From assembly GCA_002437585.1 (NCBI GenBank), contig DJQM01000066.1:1-61760 (forward strand): a DNA stretch of 61,760 nt, in the 5' to 3' direction. The stretch is from Clostridiales bacterium UBA6386. GTDB lineage: Bacteria; Bacillota; Clostridia; Oscillospirales; Oscillospiraceae. The translations under genes were made by a program, and so were the position numbers. Positions 17,276 through 25,680 of this stretch are shown piece after piece. The notes below the pieces were generated by a model, which saw only the letters and a program-made list of their open reading frames with translations, was not told where the DNA came from and made no database searches. Each line of letters opens with the position of its first letter. Position 1 is the stretch's first letter.

Positions 17276-19393
17276 TTACACAACTCTCGTCCACTCGGTG
17301 ACGAGCAAGCCGGGCACGGCCCAGACCAGCTGATACAGCAGAATATTCCCGGGGGTCAGCAGGTCGGTGCGTCCCAGATACGCCAGAGCCAGCATAATCA
17401 CAAGACCCAGGCAGCCCCCCAGCATGTGGATGACGACCCCCAGCTTGGTGGCCTGCCGCAGGGAGCGGGCACCGGTGATGGCGTAGGCGATGCTCAGCAG
17501 CTCCTCCCGGGTGGTCAGAGCCAGCACCGGCTCATCGGGGTCGATGGGATGCTTGGCCAGCTTCTGACTGGTGTCCCGGTCGGCGAACACGATCCGGTTG
17601 GTCTTGATGTTGAACTTGCTGCGCAGGAACTCCTCGGTGAGCATGAAGTCGCCGCAGAGCTTCAGGGGCCGGAGCTTCCGGTAGCCGCAGAGGGTCACAA
17701 GACCTGCCGCGGCGGAGCGCATCTTCGCGTAGGAAATGGCATATACGGCGGACAACTCTCCGTCCACGGCCACATACACCGCCTGAGCGATCATGGAGCC
17801 TTCGGGGACGGCGATGCCCATGTCCTGGAGGAAGGAGGCGGTGCCAACCAGAACGGGAACGCCCTCCAGCTCGCCGCCGATGCCGCCGTCGCCGTAGTTC
17901 CGGTAGTTTTCCACCGGGTAGACCTTGCCGCCGCGGCTGGCAAGCAGCTGGTCAAACACCGGCACCAGCCCACCGCCGGCCACCCGGATCAGGGAGGCGG
18001 TGTAGGACACTACTTCATCGGGATTGTGCTGGCCGTAGAACTTGACGCCGTTGAGCTTGGTGCTGCCCTGGGGGAACAGATCCTGGTCGGTCAGGGGGAA
18101 ATAGGCCTTCCCGCACAGATCCTTCACGCCCTCCCAGCCGCACAGGACGGTGCCCACCATGTGAAGCCGGGCTTCCAGAATGGCCATGGGGCGGGTGATG
18201 GAGACGAAGAAGCTGGCGGGTACGGCTACGAGCAAGGAAGTGGAGAGAATCTGTACCGCGAAGCTGATGCCGTGGGAAATTCCCGCGAATACCGCGATGC
18301 CGATGCAGATCAGCAGAGCCAGCAGGGCGTAAACGGACTGAACAAATTCCGGGGAGGACATCCGGCTGTAGGTATCCATAAAATCGGAAACCTCACCCTC
18401 CTTGCGAAGAAGGCCGTCCTTGCCCTCATAGTAGTTTTCCACCCGGACAAGACCGTGGAGTCGGACGGCCTTGCGCATGGTGTCCATCTGCGCCATTTCC
18501 GTGTTGTGCCGCTGGAGCCGGGCCCACATGGCCATGGTCATTTCCAGGCTGAAGGCGGCGCAGCAGGGGATCCGAAGCTCCTGTAAGCAAAATACGCTGT
18601 CCACCAGACAGGCGGCGAAGGTCAATGTCATCAGGGTGCCCACGGTGAACCGCCCCCGGAGCAGGTCGCCCAGGCTGTCCAGCATCAGATTGGAGCCCAG
18701 CAAGGCGGAGACCAGCATGGCCAGCACCTGACTGAAAACCACCAGCTTCATCCGGTTTTCGGGCACCAGCCCAAAGGCGGACAGGGCGGCCACACCCGCG
18801 CACAGCAGCACCACCACAACGTTGACCAGCAAAGCAATCTGGGATTTGGCCAGCCCCATCTCAGACAGCTCATAGTACCGCCGCTCAGGGCCGGCCACCA
18901 GCTGCTTTTTCAGCTCCCGCAGACGGGAGCGGGGCGTGAAGAGAATGGGGGAGGGAATATATTCCTCCGCTACTTCAAAGGCAGGCTCCGCCTTTTTGGG
19001 AGCCTCCTCCTTGGGAGCCTCATTGGGCGGCTCCTCCCGGTCGGGCTGATTCAGAACCGCCGTCGGCTCGGAGCTGACATCAGCGGCTTCGGCAGCTTCC
19101 TCCCCTTGGAACTCAGCCACAGGGGCAAAGGCGCGGGTATCCTCGTCGGACAGGACTTCCGACGCCTCCGCCGGGCTCGTCTCAGAGACGGTCAGGGCGG
19201 TGAAGGAAAGAGAAACATCCTCCTCCGCGGTATCCTGCCTGGTATCAAAGGTCAGCTCCGGCGCGGAAGGCTCCTGCTGGGGGCGTTCCGGCTTTGAACT
19301 GGGTTTCTGGGTCTTTTCCGGAGCCTTTTCCGGAGCTTCGCTGCCGAATTCCCGGAGAATGTCCTCCAGATCAAATTCCTGATTGTTGTCCAT
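17276..19393 (-). CDS. P-type-ATPase-like membrane protein lacking catalytic motifs
   Basis: This 705-residue protein has an acidic, Pro/Glu-rich, probably disordered N-terminus (1-145), then P-type-ATPase-like architecture: membrane segments near 184-210, 216-236, 249-270, 353-372 and 376-398 (with TSLLVAVPASFF), a cytoplasmic region with nucleotide-domain-like stretches (LEGVPVLVGTASFLQDMGI; VYVAVDGELSAVYAISYAKMR), and final helices at 648-672 and 680-698. The region that should read DKTGT reads FPLTDQDLFPQG (432-443), with Pro in place of the phosphorylated Asp. No TGES or GDGxND motif is visible. It is therefore probably inactive as a pump. It lies 17 bp downstream of rlmB, likely in one operon. 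Function unknown. Confidence 0.65.
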   Translation of the reverse strand: MDNNQEFDLEDILREFGSEAPEKAPEKTQKPSSKPERPQQEPSAPELTFDTRQDTAEEDVSLSFTALTVSETSPAEASEVLSDEDTRAFAPVAEFQGEEAAEAADVSSEPTAVLNQPDREEPPNEAPKEEAPKKAEPAFEVAEEYIPSPILFTPRSRLRELKKQLVAGPERRYYELSEMGLAKSQIALLVNVVVVLLCAGVAALSAFGLVPENRMKLVVFSQVLAMLVSALLGSNLMLDSLGDLLRGRFTVGTLMTLTFAACLVDSVFCLQELRIPCCAAFSLEMTMAMWARLQRHNTEMAQMDTMRKAVRLHGLVRVENYYEGKDGLLRKEGEVSDFMDTYSRMSSPEFVQSVYALLALLICIGIAVFAGISHGISFAVQILSTSLLVAVPASFFVSITRPMAILEARLHMVGTVLCGWEGVKDLCGKAYFPLTDQDLFPQGSTKLNGVKFYGQHNPDEVVSYTASLIRVAGGGLVPVFDQLLASRGGKVYPVENYRNYGDGGIGGELEGVPVLVGTASFLQDMGIAVPEGSMIAQAVYVAVDGELSAVYAISYAKMRSAAAGLVTLCGYRKLRPLKLCGDFMLTEEFLRSKFNIKTNRIVFADRDTSQKLAKHPIDPDEPVLALTTREELLSIAYAITGARSLRQATKLGVVIHMLGGCLGLVIMLALAYLGRTDLLTPGNILLYQLVWAVPGLLVTEWTRVV

Positions 19394-19410
19394 ATTGGGT
19401 TTCCTCCTGG

Positions 19411-20229
19411 TTATGTGCGCTGGCGAACCGCCTCATACAATAAAACAGATGCCGCCGCGGAGGCATTCAGGGAGCTGATACGACCCCGCATGGGAATGCT
19501 CACCATCACGTCGCAGTGCTTGCGGACGAGGGGGCTGATGCCGTCGCCCTCGTTGCCGATGACAATGGCAGCGGGGACTGTCAGGTCTGCCTGGTACATG
19601 GGAATAGAGCCCTCGGCGGCGGTGCCGTAGACCCAGACTCCCTTCTCCTTCAGCTCGGAGATGGCGTTTGAAATATTCGTGACCCGAGCCACCTTCATAT
19701 ATTCCACCGCCCCGGCGGAGGCCTTGGCCACGGTAGCGGTCAGGCCAACGCTGCGCCGCTTGGGGATGATGACCCCGTGGGCACCGGCACATTCCGCGCT
19801 TCGCAGAATGGCACCCAGGTTGTGGGGGTCGGACAGCTCGTCGCAGATAACGATGAGCGGGATTTCCCCCCGGTCGGCGGCTTCTTCCAGAATGTCGTCG
19901 ATGGTCGCGTATTCGTGGGCGGCGGCCAGGGCAATGATCCCCTGGTGGGCATGGGTGGCGGACATAGCGTCCAGCTTCCGCCGGTCAACGCTCACCACCA
20001 CGGCACCGGCTTCCTTGGCCTGTGCGGCCAGCCGCTGTAAGCCCTTGTCGGTGTCGCCCTGGGCTACGAAGACCTTGTCGATGGTACGGCCGCTTTTCAG
20101 AGCCTCGGTGATGGCATTCCGACCCTCCAGCTGCCCCTCCGCTTCCGCCTGGGGCTCCGGCCGCTGGGCGAACCGGTCAGCCCGGCGGGGGGCGTTCTCC
20201 CGTCCCTGGGGACGGCGTCGTTCATTCAT
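19411..20229 (-). CDS. rlmB: 23S rRNA (guanosine-2'-O-)-methyltransferase RlmB
   Basis: This 272-residue SpoU-family methyltransferase has an N-terminal substrate-binding domain (EGRNAITEALKSGRTIDKVFVAQG), then the knotted catalytic domain with CDELSDPHNLGAILRSAE (motif 1), IVIGNEGDGISPLVRKHCD (motif 2) and IPMRGRISSLNASAAASVLLYE (motif 3). It methylates the ribose of G2251 of 23S rRNA. An Arg-rich extension of about 30 residues precedes the conserved part. It is read from a strong minus-strand promoter at 20268-20296, divergent from ftsH. Confidence 0.93.
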   Translation of the reverse strand: MNERRRPQGRENAPRRADRFAQRPEPQAEAEGQLEGRNAITEALKSGRTIDKVFVAQGDTDKGLQRLAAQAKEAGAVVVSVDRRKLDAMSATHAHQGIIALAAAHEYATIDDILEEAADRGEIPLIVICDELSDPHNLGAILRSAECAGAHGVIIPKRRSVGLTATVAKASAGAVEYMKVARVTNISNAISELKEKGVWVYGTAAEGSIPMYQADLTVPAAIVIGNEGDGISPLVRKHCDVMVSIPMRGRISSLNASAAASVLLYEAVRQRT

Positions 20230-20267
20230 AAGGGTATCTCCTCATAATTATGGTGATAGATGCTAGC

Positions 20268-20296
20268 ATTATAACAGTTGTGCGGAATTTTCTCAA
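20268..20296 (-). promoter_or_regulatory. Sigma-A promoter of rlmB
   Basis: On the minus strand: TTGAGA (20296-20291), 17 bp, perfect TATAAT (20273-20268). Confidence 0.75.
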
Positions 20297-20381
20297 GAAT
20301 TATTTTTTGAAGACCTGGGGAAAATCAGGAAGTTATGTCACCTATTCACAGAAAATTTACCATCCTGACGAGAATCCTTCA

Positions 20382-20410
20382 TTGCCTAAGGAGAAAAATT
20401 GTGGTATGAT
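20382..20410 (+). promoter_or_regulatory. Sigma-A promoter of ftsH
   Basis: TTGCCT (20382-20387), 17 bp, TATGAT (20405-20410), 26 bp before the start codon. Confidence 0.75.
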
Positions 20411-20436
20411 GTGACAAAATAAGGAGGCGAGCAGAT

Positions 20437-22341
20437 ATGGAGCCAAATCGGGGAAACGACCCCAATAATGGGAAAAAGCCCGGAGGAGACCACCCAAAGG
20501 GAAGCTATTTTACCCCGCTGATGATCGCGCTGATTCTGGTGCTGCTGTTCAGCTGGATCATGAACACAGTGGAAAAAAGTCAGTATACGGAGACCACACT
20601 GTCGGATTTCTTTGCCGCAAAGGATGCCGGGCAGCTTGCCCAGGTGGAGCTGCGGTATGACCGGATCGTGTATATGACCAAGGAAGAGGCGGCCAAGGAG
20701 CTGTCCCAGCAGAGAGCCTGCTTCACCGGCATTCCCAGCGGCGGCGATATGCTGGCACTGGCGGAGGAACTGAACGATGCGGGCGTGAAGGTCAGCAACA
20801 AGATCGTGGAGGACAATTCCGTCGTTATGATGGTGCTGTCCTACGCCATTATGATCGGCGGCATGTTTTTGCTGCTGAATCTGCTGACCAAGCGGATGGG
20901 CGGCGACGGCATGATGGGCGGCTTCGGCAAGTCCAAGGCCAGGGTCTACATGGAGAAGCAGACCGGCGTTACCTTCAAGGACGTGGCCGGACAGGATGAA
21001 GCCAAGGAATCCCTGCAGGAAATTATTGACTTCCTGCACAATCCCCAGAAGTACACCGCCATCGGCGCGAAGCTGCCCAAGGGCGCGCTGCTGGTTGGCT
21101 CTCCCGGTACCGGCAAGACGCTGCTTGCCAAGGCCGTGGCCGGCGAGGCCAACGTGCCCTTCTTCTCCATTTCCGGTTCGGATTTCGTGGAGATGTTCGT
21201 GGGCATGGGTGCCAGCCGGGTGCGGGATCTGTTCCAGCAGGCGGCCAAGGTGGCTCCCTGTATCATCTTTATTGATGAGATCGACGCGGTGGGTCGCTCC
21301 CGGGACAGCCGCTACGGCAGCAACTCCGAGCAGGAGCAGACCCTGAACCAGCTGCTCAGCGAGATCGACGGCTTCGAGTCCTCCAAGGGCATTGTGTGCC
21401 TGGCGGCCACCAACCGGCCGGAGATTCTGGACAAGGCGCTGCTGCGTCCCGGCCGGTTTGACCGGAGAATTATTGTGGATAAGCCCAACCTCCAGGGTCG
21501 TCTGGATACCCTGAAGGTGCACACCCGGAAGATCCGTCTCAGCGAGGACGTAGACCTGCGGAAGATCGCCCAGGCCACTGCCGGCGCGGTGGGCGCGGAT
21601 CTGGCCAACCTGGTCAACGAGGCCGCCCTGCGAGCCGTCCGACAGGGTCGCCAGGCGGTGAACCAGGAAGACCTGCTGGTTTCCTTTGAAACGGTCATCG
21701 CCGGCACCGAAAAGAAGAACACGGTGCTTACCGATATGGAAAAGCGGCTGGTTGCCTACCACGAGGTGGGTCACGCCCTGATCGCGGCTCTGGAGAAGCA
21801 CGCCCAGCCCGTGTCCAAGATCACCATTGTGCCCCACACCTCCGGCGCTTTGGGCTACACCATGCAGATGCCTGAGGAGGAGAAGTTCCTGTCCACCGCC
21901 GATGAGCTGCGCACGGAGCTGCGTACCCTGGTGGGCGGCCGGGCGGCGGAGCAGATTGTTTTCAGCGTCCAGACCACCGGTGCCGCCAACGACATCCAGC
22001 GAGCCACGGCTCTGGCTCGGAACATGGTCACTCAGTACGGCATGAGCGAGAAATTCGGCCTGATGAGCACCGCCTCCGTCCAGAATCAATACCTGGACGG
22101 CCAGGCCTATATGGACTGCTCCCAGGAGACCGCCGCTCAGGTGGACAAGGAGGTTCTGAAGCTGCTGGACGCGGCCTACGCCGATGCCAAGCGAATCCTG
22201 ACGGAGCACCGGAAGCTGCTGGATGAGATCAGCGAGTTCCTGCTGGTGAAGGAGACCATCACCGGCGACGAGCTGATGGCTTACGTCAACGCGGATCAGA
22301 AGGCCATGCCCCAGGGGGAGGAAGCGCCGAAGGAGGAGTAA
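20437..22341 (+). CDS. ftsH: ATP-dependent zinc metalloprotease FtsH
   Basis: This 634-residue membrane-anchored AAA+ protease has a short cytoplasmic N-terminus, TM1 near 26-43, an extracytoplasmic domain, and TM2 near 128-148. The AAA domain has Walker A GSPGTGKT, Walker B CIIFIDEIDAVG and a second region of homology (ATNRPEILDKALLRPGRFDR). The M41 peptidase domain has the zinc site HEVGH and a distal Asp near DELRTELRTLVGGRAAEQ. It degrades misfolded membrane and regulatory proteins. It starts with AAGGAGG eleven bases before the ATG. It ends with an acidic tail. Confidence 0.95.
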   Translation: MEPNRGNDPNNGKKPGGDHPKGSYFTPLMIALILVLLFSWIMNTVEKSQYTETTLSDFFAAKDAGQLAQVELRYDRIVYMTKEEAAKELSQQRACFTGIPSGGDMLALAEELNDAGVKVSNKIVEDNSVVMMVLSYAIMIGGMFLLLNLLTKRMGGDGMMGGFGKSKARVYMEKQTGVTFKDVAGQDEAKESLQEIIDFLHNPQKYTAIGAKLPKGALLVGSPGTGKTLLAKAVAGEANVPFFSISGSDFVEMFVGMGASRVRDLFQQAAKVAPCIIFIDEIDAVGRSRDSRYGSNSEQEQTLNQLLSEIDGFESSKGIVCLAATNRPEILDKALLRPGRFDRRIIVDKPNLQGRLDTLKVHTRKIRLSEDVDLRKIAQATAGAVGADLANLVNEAALRAVRQGRQAVNQEDLLVSFETVIAGTEKKNTVLTDMEKRLVAYHEVGHALIAALEKHAQPVSKITIVPHTSGALGYTMQMPEEEKFLSTADELRTELRTLVGGRAAEQIVFSVQTTGAANDIQRATALARNMVTQYGMSEKFGLMSTASVQNQYLDGQAYMDCSQETAAQVDKEVLKLLDAAYADAKRILTEHRKLLDEISEFLLVKETITGDELMAYVNADQKAMPQGEEAPKEE

Positions 22342-22377
22342 GTCCTTCAAATATTTTACAAAATTTTACAACAACGG

Positions 22378-22406
22378 TTGCAAAATGGAAACAAATGAGG
22401 TATAAT
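22378..22406 (+). promoter_or_regulatory. Sigma-A promoter of the lipoprotein gene
   Basis: TTGCAA (22378-22383), 17 bp, perfect TATAAT (22401-22406). Confidence 0.75.
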
Positions 22407-22450
22407 GACCATGCTGTGGATTTTCTGATGAAGAAAAAGGAGGAAACAGA

Positions 22451-23293
22451 ATGAATCGAAAACGGATTTGTCTGACAATGGCGGCACTGCTGCTGTTCGC
22501 TCTGACTTTGAATGCCTGCGGAAAGAAGGCAGAGCCGGAAACCACCCAGCCGGTCACCGAGCCTGCGGCTACCACCCAGGCGGCTCTGGAGGAGCTGGGT
22601 CTGACGACCTGGAGCCTGAGTGCCAGCACCTGGTCCAGCCCCAACGGCGCGACCATCCATCTGACCGCCGAGCCTACCCGTCACGCCGACGGGGACAGCG
22701 CGTCCTTCGTCGTCCGTCTGGAGGATGAGGAAATTGCCAACGTACCCTGCACCTGGGAAAACGGCAATTATGTGGCGGAGGCTGACCTGAACGCCGCCGA
22801 CGGCTATTGCTACTATGTGGTGCTGACCGGTGCCGACGGCTCCACCGCCGAGGTGGCGGTGAATACCCCCGCCAATCCCATTGAGGAGAACTACATCAAC
22901 ATGCAGTCCGCTCTGGAGGCCTATTGCAGCCTGACCCTGGGCGAGTCCAGCCTGACGGACGGCAAGCTGGTGATTACTTCCGGTGCGGCCACGGTTCAGG
23001 CTCCCCGGATCGCCGACGCGGGTCAGGAGATCGGCTGCAGCAAGGCCACCCTGGTTCTGACCCTGGACGGCCAGGAGATCGCCACCAAGGAGCTGACCAT
23101 GGCGCCCGGCGACACCGCCAGGAGCTATGAGTGCGCCCTGGATGACGTGTCTTTTGATCTGCCCAGCACCCTGGGTGCCGAGCAGAAGCTGACCCTCCGG
23201 CTGGACGCAGAGCTGTCCAACGGCCAGCAGCTGACCGACGAGGGCGTGACCTGGTACTACCAGGACGGCACCCTTGCCAACGCAGTGGGCTAA
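22451..23293 (+). CDS. Hypothetical lipoprotein
   Basis: This 280-residue lipoprotein has a signal peptide with lipobox LTLNACG (Cys near residue 24) and a Thr/Glu/Pro-rich linker (PETTQPVTEPAATTQ). Two or three beta-sandwich-like repeats follow, rich in Thr, Ala and Asp, of the kind found in Ig-like surface modules. No catalytic motif is seen. It has its own promoter and terminator, so it stands alone. It is probably displayed on the outer face of the membrane; function unknown. Confidence 0.65.
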   Translation: MNRKRICLTMAALLLFALTLNACGKKAEPETTQPVTEPAATTQAALEELGLTTWSLSASTWSSPNGATIHLTAEPTRHADGDSASFVVRLEDEEIANVPCTWENGNYVAEADLNAADGYCYYVVLTGADGSTAEVAVNTPANPIEENYINMQSALEAYCSLTLGESSLTDGKLVITSGAATVQAPRIADAGQEIGCSKATLVLTLDGQEIATKELTMAPGDTARSYECALDDVSFDLPSTLGAEQKLTLRLDAELSNGQQLTDEGVTWYYQDGTLANAVG

Positions 23294-23303
23294 AAAAACG
23301 TAA

Positions 23304-23335
23304 GGGCACGGTGCCGCCATGGCACCGTGCCCTTT
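23304..23335 (+). terminator. Terminator of the lipoprotein gene
   Basis: A 12-bp perfect stem (GGGCACGGTGCC and its complement) with a five-base loop, followed by a short TTT. Confidence 0.75.
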
Positions 23336-23537
23336 GCTGCGGAAGGCCATTCCCGTTTTGGCCGGGAATGTAAGGTTTTGACCGCTCGGAAGGGTTCAAG
23401 CCCAAAGGAAAACCCAGGAAAACTGCCCGGTTTGCCGAGCCAGGGTCGAGGTAAGAGCAATTTTCACAAATTTCTGCGTTCTTCCTCATTTTTTATGTGA
23501 ATAGTATAAAAAAGTTGGCTTTTACCCATTTTTGAGA

Positions 23538-23566
23538 TTGATTTTACGGCTCATTTGGCATACAAT
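23538..23566 (+). promoter_or_regulatory. Promoter of trmL; gap description
   Basis: TTGATT (23538-23543), 17 bp, TACAAT (23561-23566), about 60 bp before the GTG start. The 332-bp gap between 23294 and 23625 also holds the terminator at 23304, a small hairpin (ATTCCCG / CGGGAAT near 23349-23370) and AT-rich DNA. No gene was seen in it. Confidence 0.6.
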
Positions 23567-23625
23567 AGAGATCGAGCGGAATCCGGAAAAGGGATAGACG
23601 CAAAGGGTTTCCGAGGTGATGGCAG

Positions 23626-24108
23626 GTGCTCAATATTGTGCTGGTGGAGCCTGAGATTCCCCAGAACTGCGGCAACATTGCCCGCACCTGCGCGGCCACC
23701 GGCTGCCGGCTGCACCTGATCCGGCCTTTGGGCTTCGACATCTCCGAAAAGGCGGTGCGAAGAGCGGGACTGGACTACTGGCATATGGTGGAGGTTCTGG
23801 CCTATGACAATCTGGCCGATTTCTTCTCCAGAAATCAGGTCAGGCAGATGAGGTGCCTGTCCACGAAGGCTCCCCGGTGCTACACCGAGGCCCATTTCGA
23901 GGACGGCTGCTACCTGTTCTTCGGTAAAGAGACCAAGGGTCTGCCGGAGAGCTTTCTGGCGGAGCACTATGACGAATGCGTGCGCATTCCCATGCGCCCC
24001 GATGCCAGAAGCCTGAACCTGAGCAACGCGGTTGCCGTGACCGTCTACGAGGCACTGCGCCAGCTGTCCTTCCCGGATCTGCGGGACTACGGAAAAATGC
24101 GGGGCTGA
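23626..24108 (+). CDS. trmL: tRNA (cytidine(34)-2'-O)-methyltransferase TrmL
   Basis: This 160-residue minimal SPOUT methyltransferase has LVEPEIPQNCGNIARTCAATG at the start, LFFGKETKGLP in the middle, and IPMRPDARSLNLSNAVAVTVYEALRQ forming the C-terminal knot. It methylates the ribose of the wobble base of leucine tRNAs. The length matches the family. The start is a GTG, supported by GAGGTGAT (23613-23620) immediately upstream. Confidence 0.9.
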   Translation: MLNIVLVEPEIPQNCGNIARTCAATGCRLHLIRPLGFDISEKAVRRAGLDYWHMVEVLAYDNLADFFSRNQVRQMRCLSTKAPRCYTEAHFEDGCYLFFGKETKGLPESFLAEHYDECVRIPMRPDARSLNLSNAVAVTVYEALRQLSFPDLRDYGKMRG

Positions 24109-24136
24109 TCCCCGGTTTTATTAAGGAGGAAGTACC

Positions 24137-25336
24137 ATGAACTACAATAAGAAGTCCATCGAGGACATCGACGTAGCCGGTAAGCGCGTGCTGTGCCGCT
24201 GCGATTTCAACGTTCCCACCAAGAACGGTGTCATCACCTCTGACAAGCGGATTGTGGCCGCGCTGCCCACCATCCGGTATCTGATCGCCCACAAGGCCAA
24301 GGTCATCCTGTGCTCCCACATGGGCAAGCCCAAGGGCGAGTGGAAGCCGGAGCTGAGCCTGAAGGTAGTCGCCGACCGGCTGAGCCAGCTGCTGGGTCAG
24401 GAGGTCATCATGGCCGCCGACGTGGCAGGCGACGATGCCCATGCCAAGGCCGCTGCCCTGAAGGAGGGGCAGGTCATGCTGCTGGAGAACACCCGTTTCG
24501 AGAAGGGCGAGACCAAGAACGATCCGGAGCTGAGCAAACGCCTGGCTTCCCTGGCGGACATTTTCGTCAACGACGCTTTCGGCACGGCGCACCGTGCCCA
24601 CGCCTCCACCGCCGGTGTGGCCGACTACCTGCCCGCCGTCTGCGGCTACCTGGTGCAGAAGGAAGTTTCCATCATGGGCAAGGCTCTGGCCAACCCCGAG
24701 CGTCCCTTTGTGGCCATCCTGGGCGGTGCCAAGGTTTCCGACAAGCTGAACGTCATCAATAATCTGCTGGAGAAGGTGGACACCCTGATCATCGGCGGCG
24801 GCATGGCCTTCACCTTCCTGGCCGCCAAGGGCTACAGCATCGGCAAGTCCCTGGTGGACAACGAGAAGATCGACTACTGCAAGGAAATGATGGCCAAGGC
24901 CGAGGCCAAGGGCGTCAAGCTCCTGCTGCCGGTGGACTCTGTGGTCGCCGATTCCTTCCCCAACCCCATTGACGGCGAGATCACCGTGCAGACCGTGGCC
25001 GCAGATGCCATCCCCGCTGACAAGATGGGTCTGGATATCGGCCAGAAGAGCCAGGCACTCTTCGCTTCGGCTATCAAGTCCGCCAAGACCGTCGTCTGGA
25101 ACGGCCCCATGGGCGTGTTTGAGAATCCCACCCTGGCCAAGGGCACCATTGCCGTGGCCCAGGCTCTGGCCGATTCCGATGCCGTGACCATCGTCGGCGG
25201 CGGCGACAGTGCCGCGGCCTGCGAGCAGCTGGGCTTCGCCGACAAGATCACCCACATCTCCACCGGCGGCGGTGCTTCTCTGGAATTCCTGGAGGGTCTG
25301 GAGCTGCCCGGTATCGCCTGCCTGGAAGATAAGTAA
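24137..25336 (+). CDS. pgk: Phosphoglycerate kinase
   Basis: This 399-residue glycolytic enzyme transfers phosphate from 1,3-bisphosphoglycerate to ADP. Visible family signatures are KRVLCRCDFNVP, the substrate-binding GTAHRAHAS, AILGGAKVSDKL, NGPMGVFE and the C-terminal GGGDSAAACEQLG and THISTGGGASLEFLEG. Length is standard. AAGGAGGAAG precedes the ATG. It forms a pair with tpiA, but a long palindromic element (25338-25516) lies between them. Confidence 0.97.
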   Translation: MNYNKKSIEDIDVAGKRVLCRCDFNVPTKNGVITSDKRIVAALPTIRYLIAHKAKVILCSHMGKPKGEWKPELSLKVVADRLSQLLGQEVIMAADVAGDDAHAKAAALKEGQVMLLENTRFEKGETKNDPELSKRLASLADIFVNDAFGTAHRAHASTAGVADYLPAVCGYLVQKEVSIMGKALANPERPFVAILGGAKVSDKLNVINNLLEKVDTLIIGGGMAFTFLAAKGYSIGKSLVDNEKIDYCKEMMAKAEAKGVKLLLPVDSVVADSFPNPIDGEITVQTVAADAIPADKMGLDIGQKSQALFASAIKSAKTVVWNGPMGVFENPTLAKGTIAVAQALADSDAVTIVGGGDSAAACEQLGFADKITHISTGGGASLEFLEGLELPGIACLEDK

Positions 25337-25337
25337 T

Positions 25338-25516
25338 GTTGGGCGCATGCGCCCAACGAACCGCCTGCGACTGTGTGGGGATCTTCCTGCCCCATGCGGC
25401 AGACTTTCAAATAGGACGTACACAAAGTACGCCTCTATTTGAAAGCCTTTGCCTGGAACAGGAATCTCTCCCCCACAGTTCTTGCCGGTTCGTTGGCCGC
25501 ATACGCTTGGGCGGGT
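25338..25516 (-). repeat. Long imperfect palindrome, element B
   Basis: This element lies between pgk and tpiA, starting two bases after the pgk stop. The outer arms GGCGCATGCGCCCAACGAACC and GGTTCGTTGGCCGCATACGC pair. Inside are CTGTGTGGGGATCTTCCTG (25371-25389) against CAGGAATCTCTCCCCCACAG (25459-25478), then a perfect CTTTCAAATAG / CTATTTGAAAG stem (25404-25414, 25435-25445) topped by GTAC-ACAAA-GTAC. On the minus strand it has the family pattern seen in elements A and C: GAGAGATT, an apical TACTTTGTGTA, and AAGATCC. The left arm also holds its own 18-bp palindrome (25339-25356). The rest of the 344-bp gap (25517-25680) holds GC-rich inverted fragments, then AT-richer DNA leading into tpiA. 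Confidence 0.65.
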
Positions 25517-25680
25517 ACGCCAAACGATTACTTGTCCGGCGCACCCGCTTAGGCAGACCCTTAAAAGCTCCCTGAATTGATTTTCCATAGCAAAAACGCA
25601 AAGTGGATTTCCCCACATATGAATTCGTCGATTACGCCCGCATTGGGTGTAGACATATAAGCGACAAGGAGAAATAGGAA

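Noticed and set aside
17276..19393. Annotating this gene as a functional heavy-metal P-type ATPase.
   Set aside because: The phosphorylated Asp motif, TGES and GDGxND are all missing or replaced.
20386..22350. A 654-residue minus-strand frame opposite ftsH, and similar long frames opposite pgk, the aminopeptidase and the exopolysaccharide genes.
   Set aside because: These are shadows produced by GC-rich codon use. The proteins have His/Gln/Gly-rich composition and no family features.
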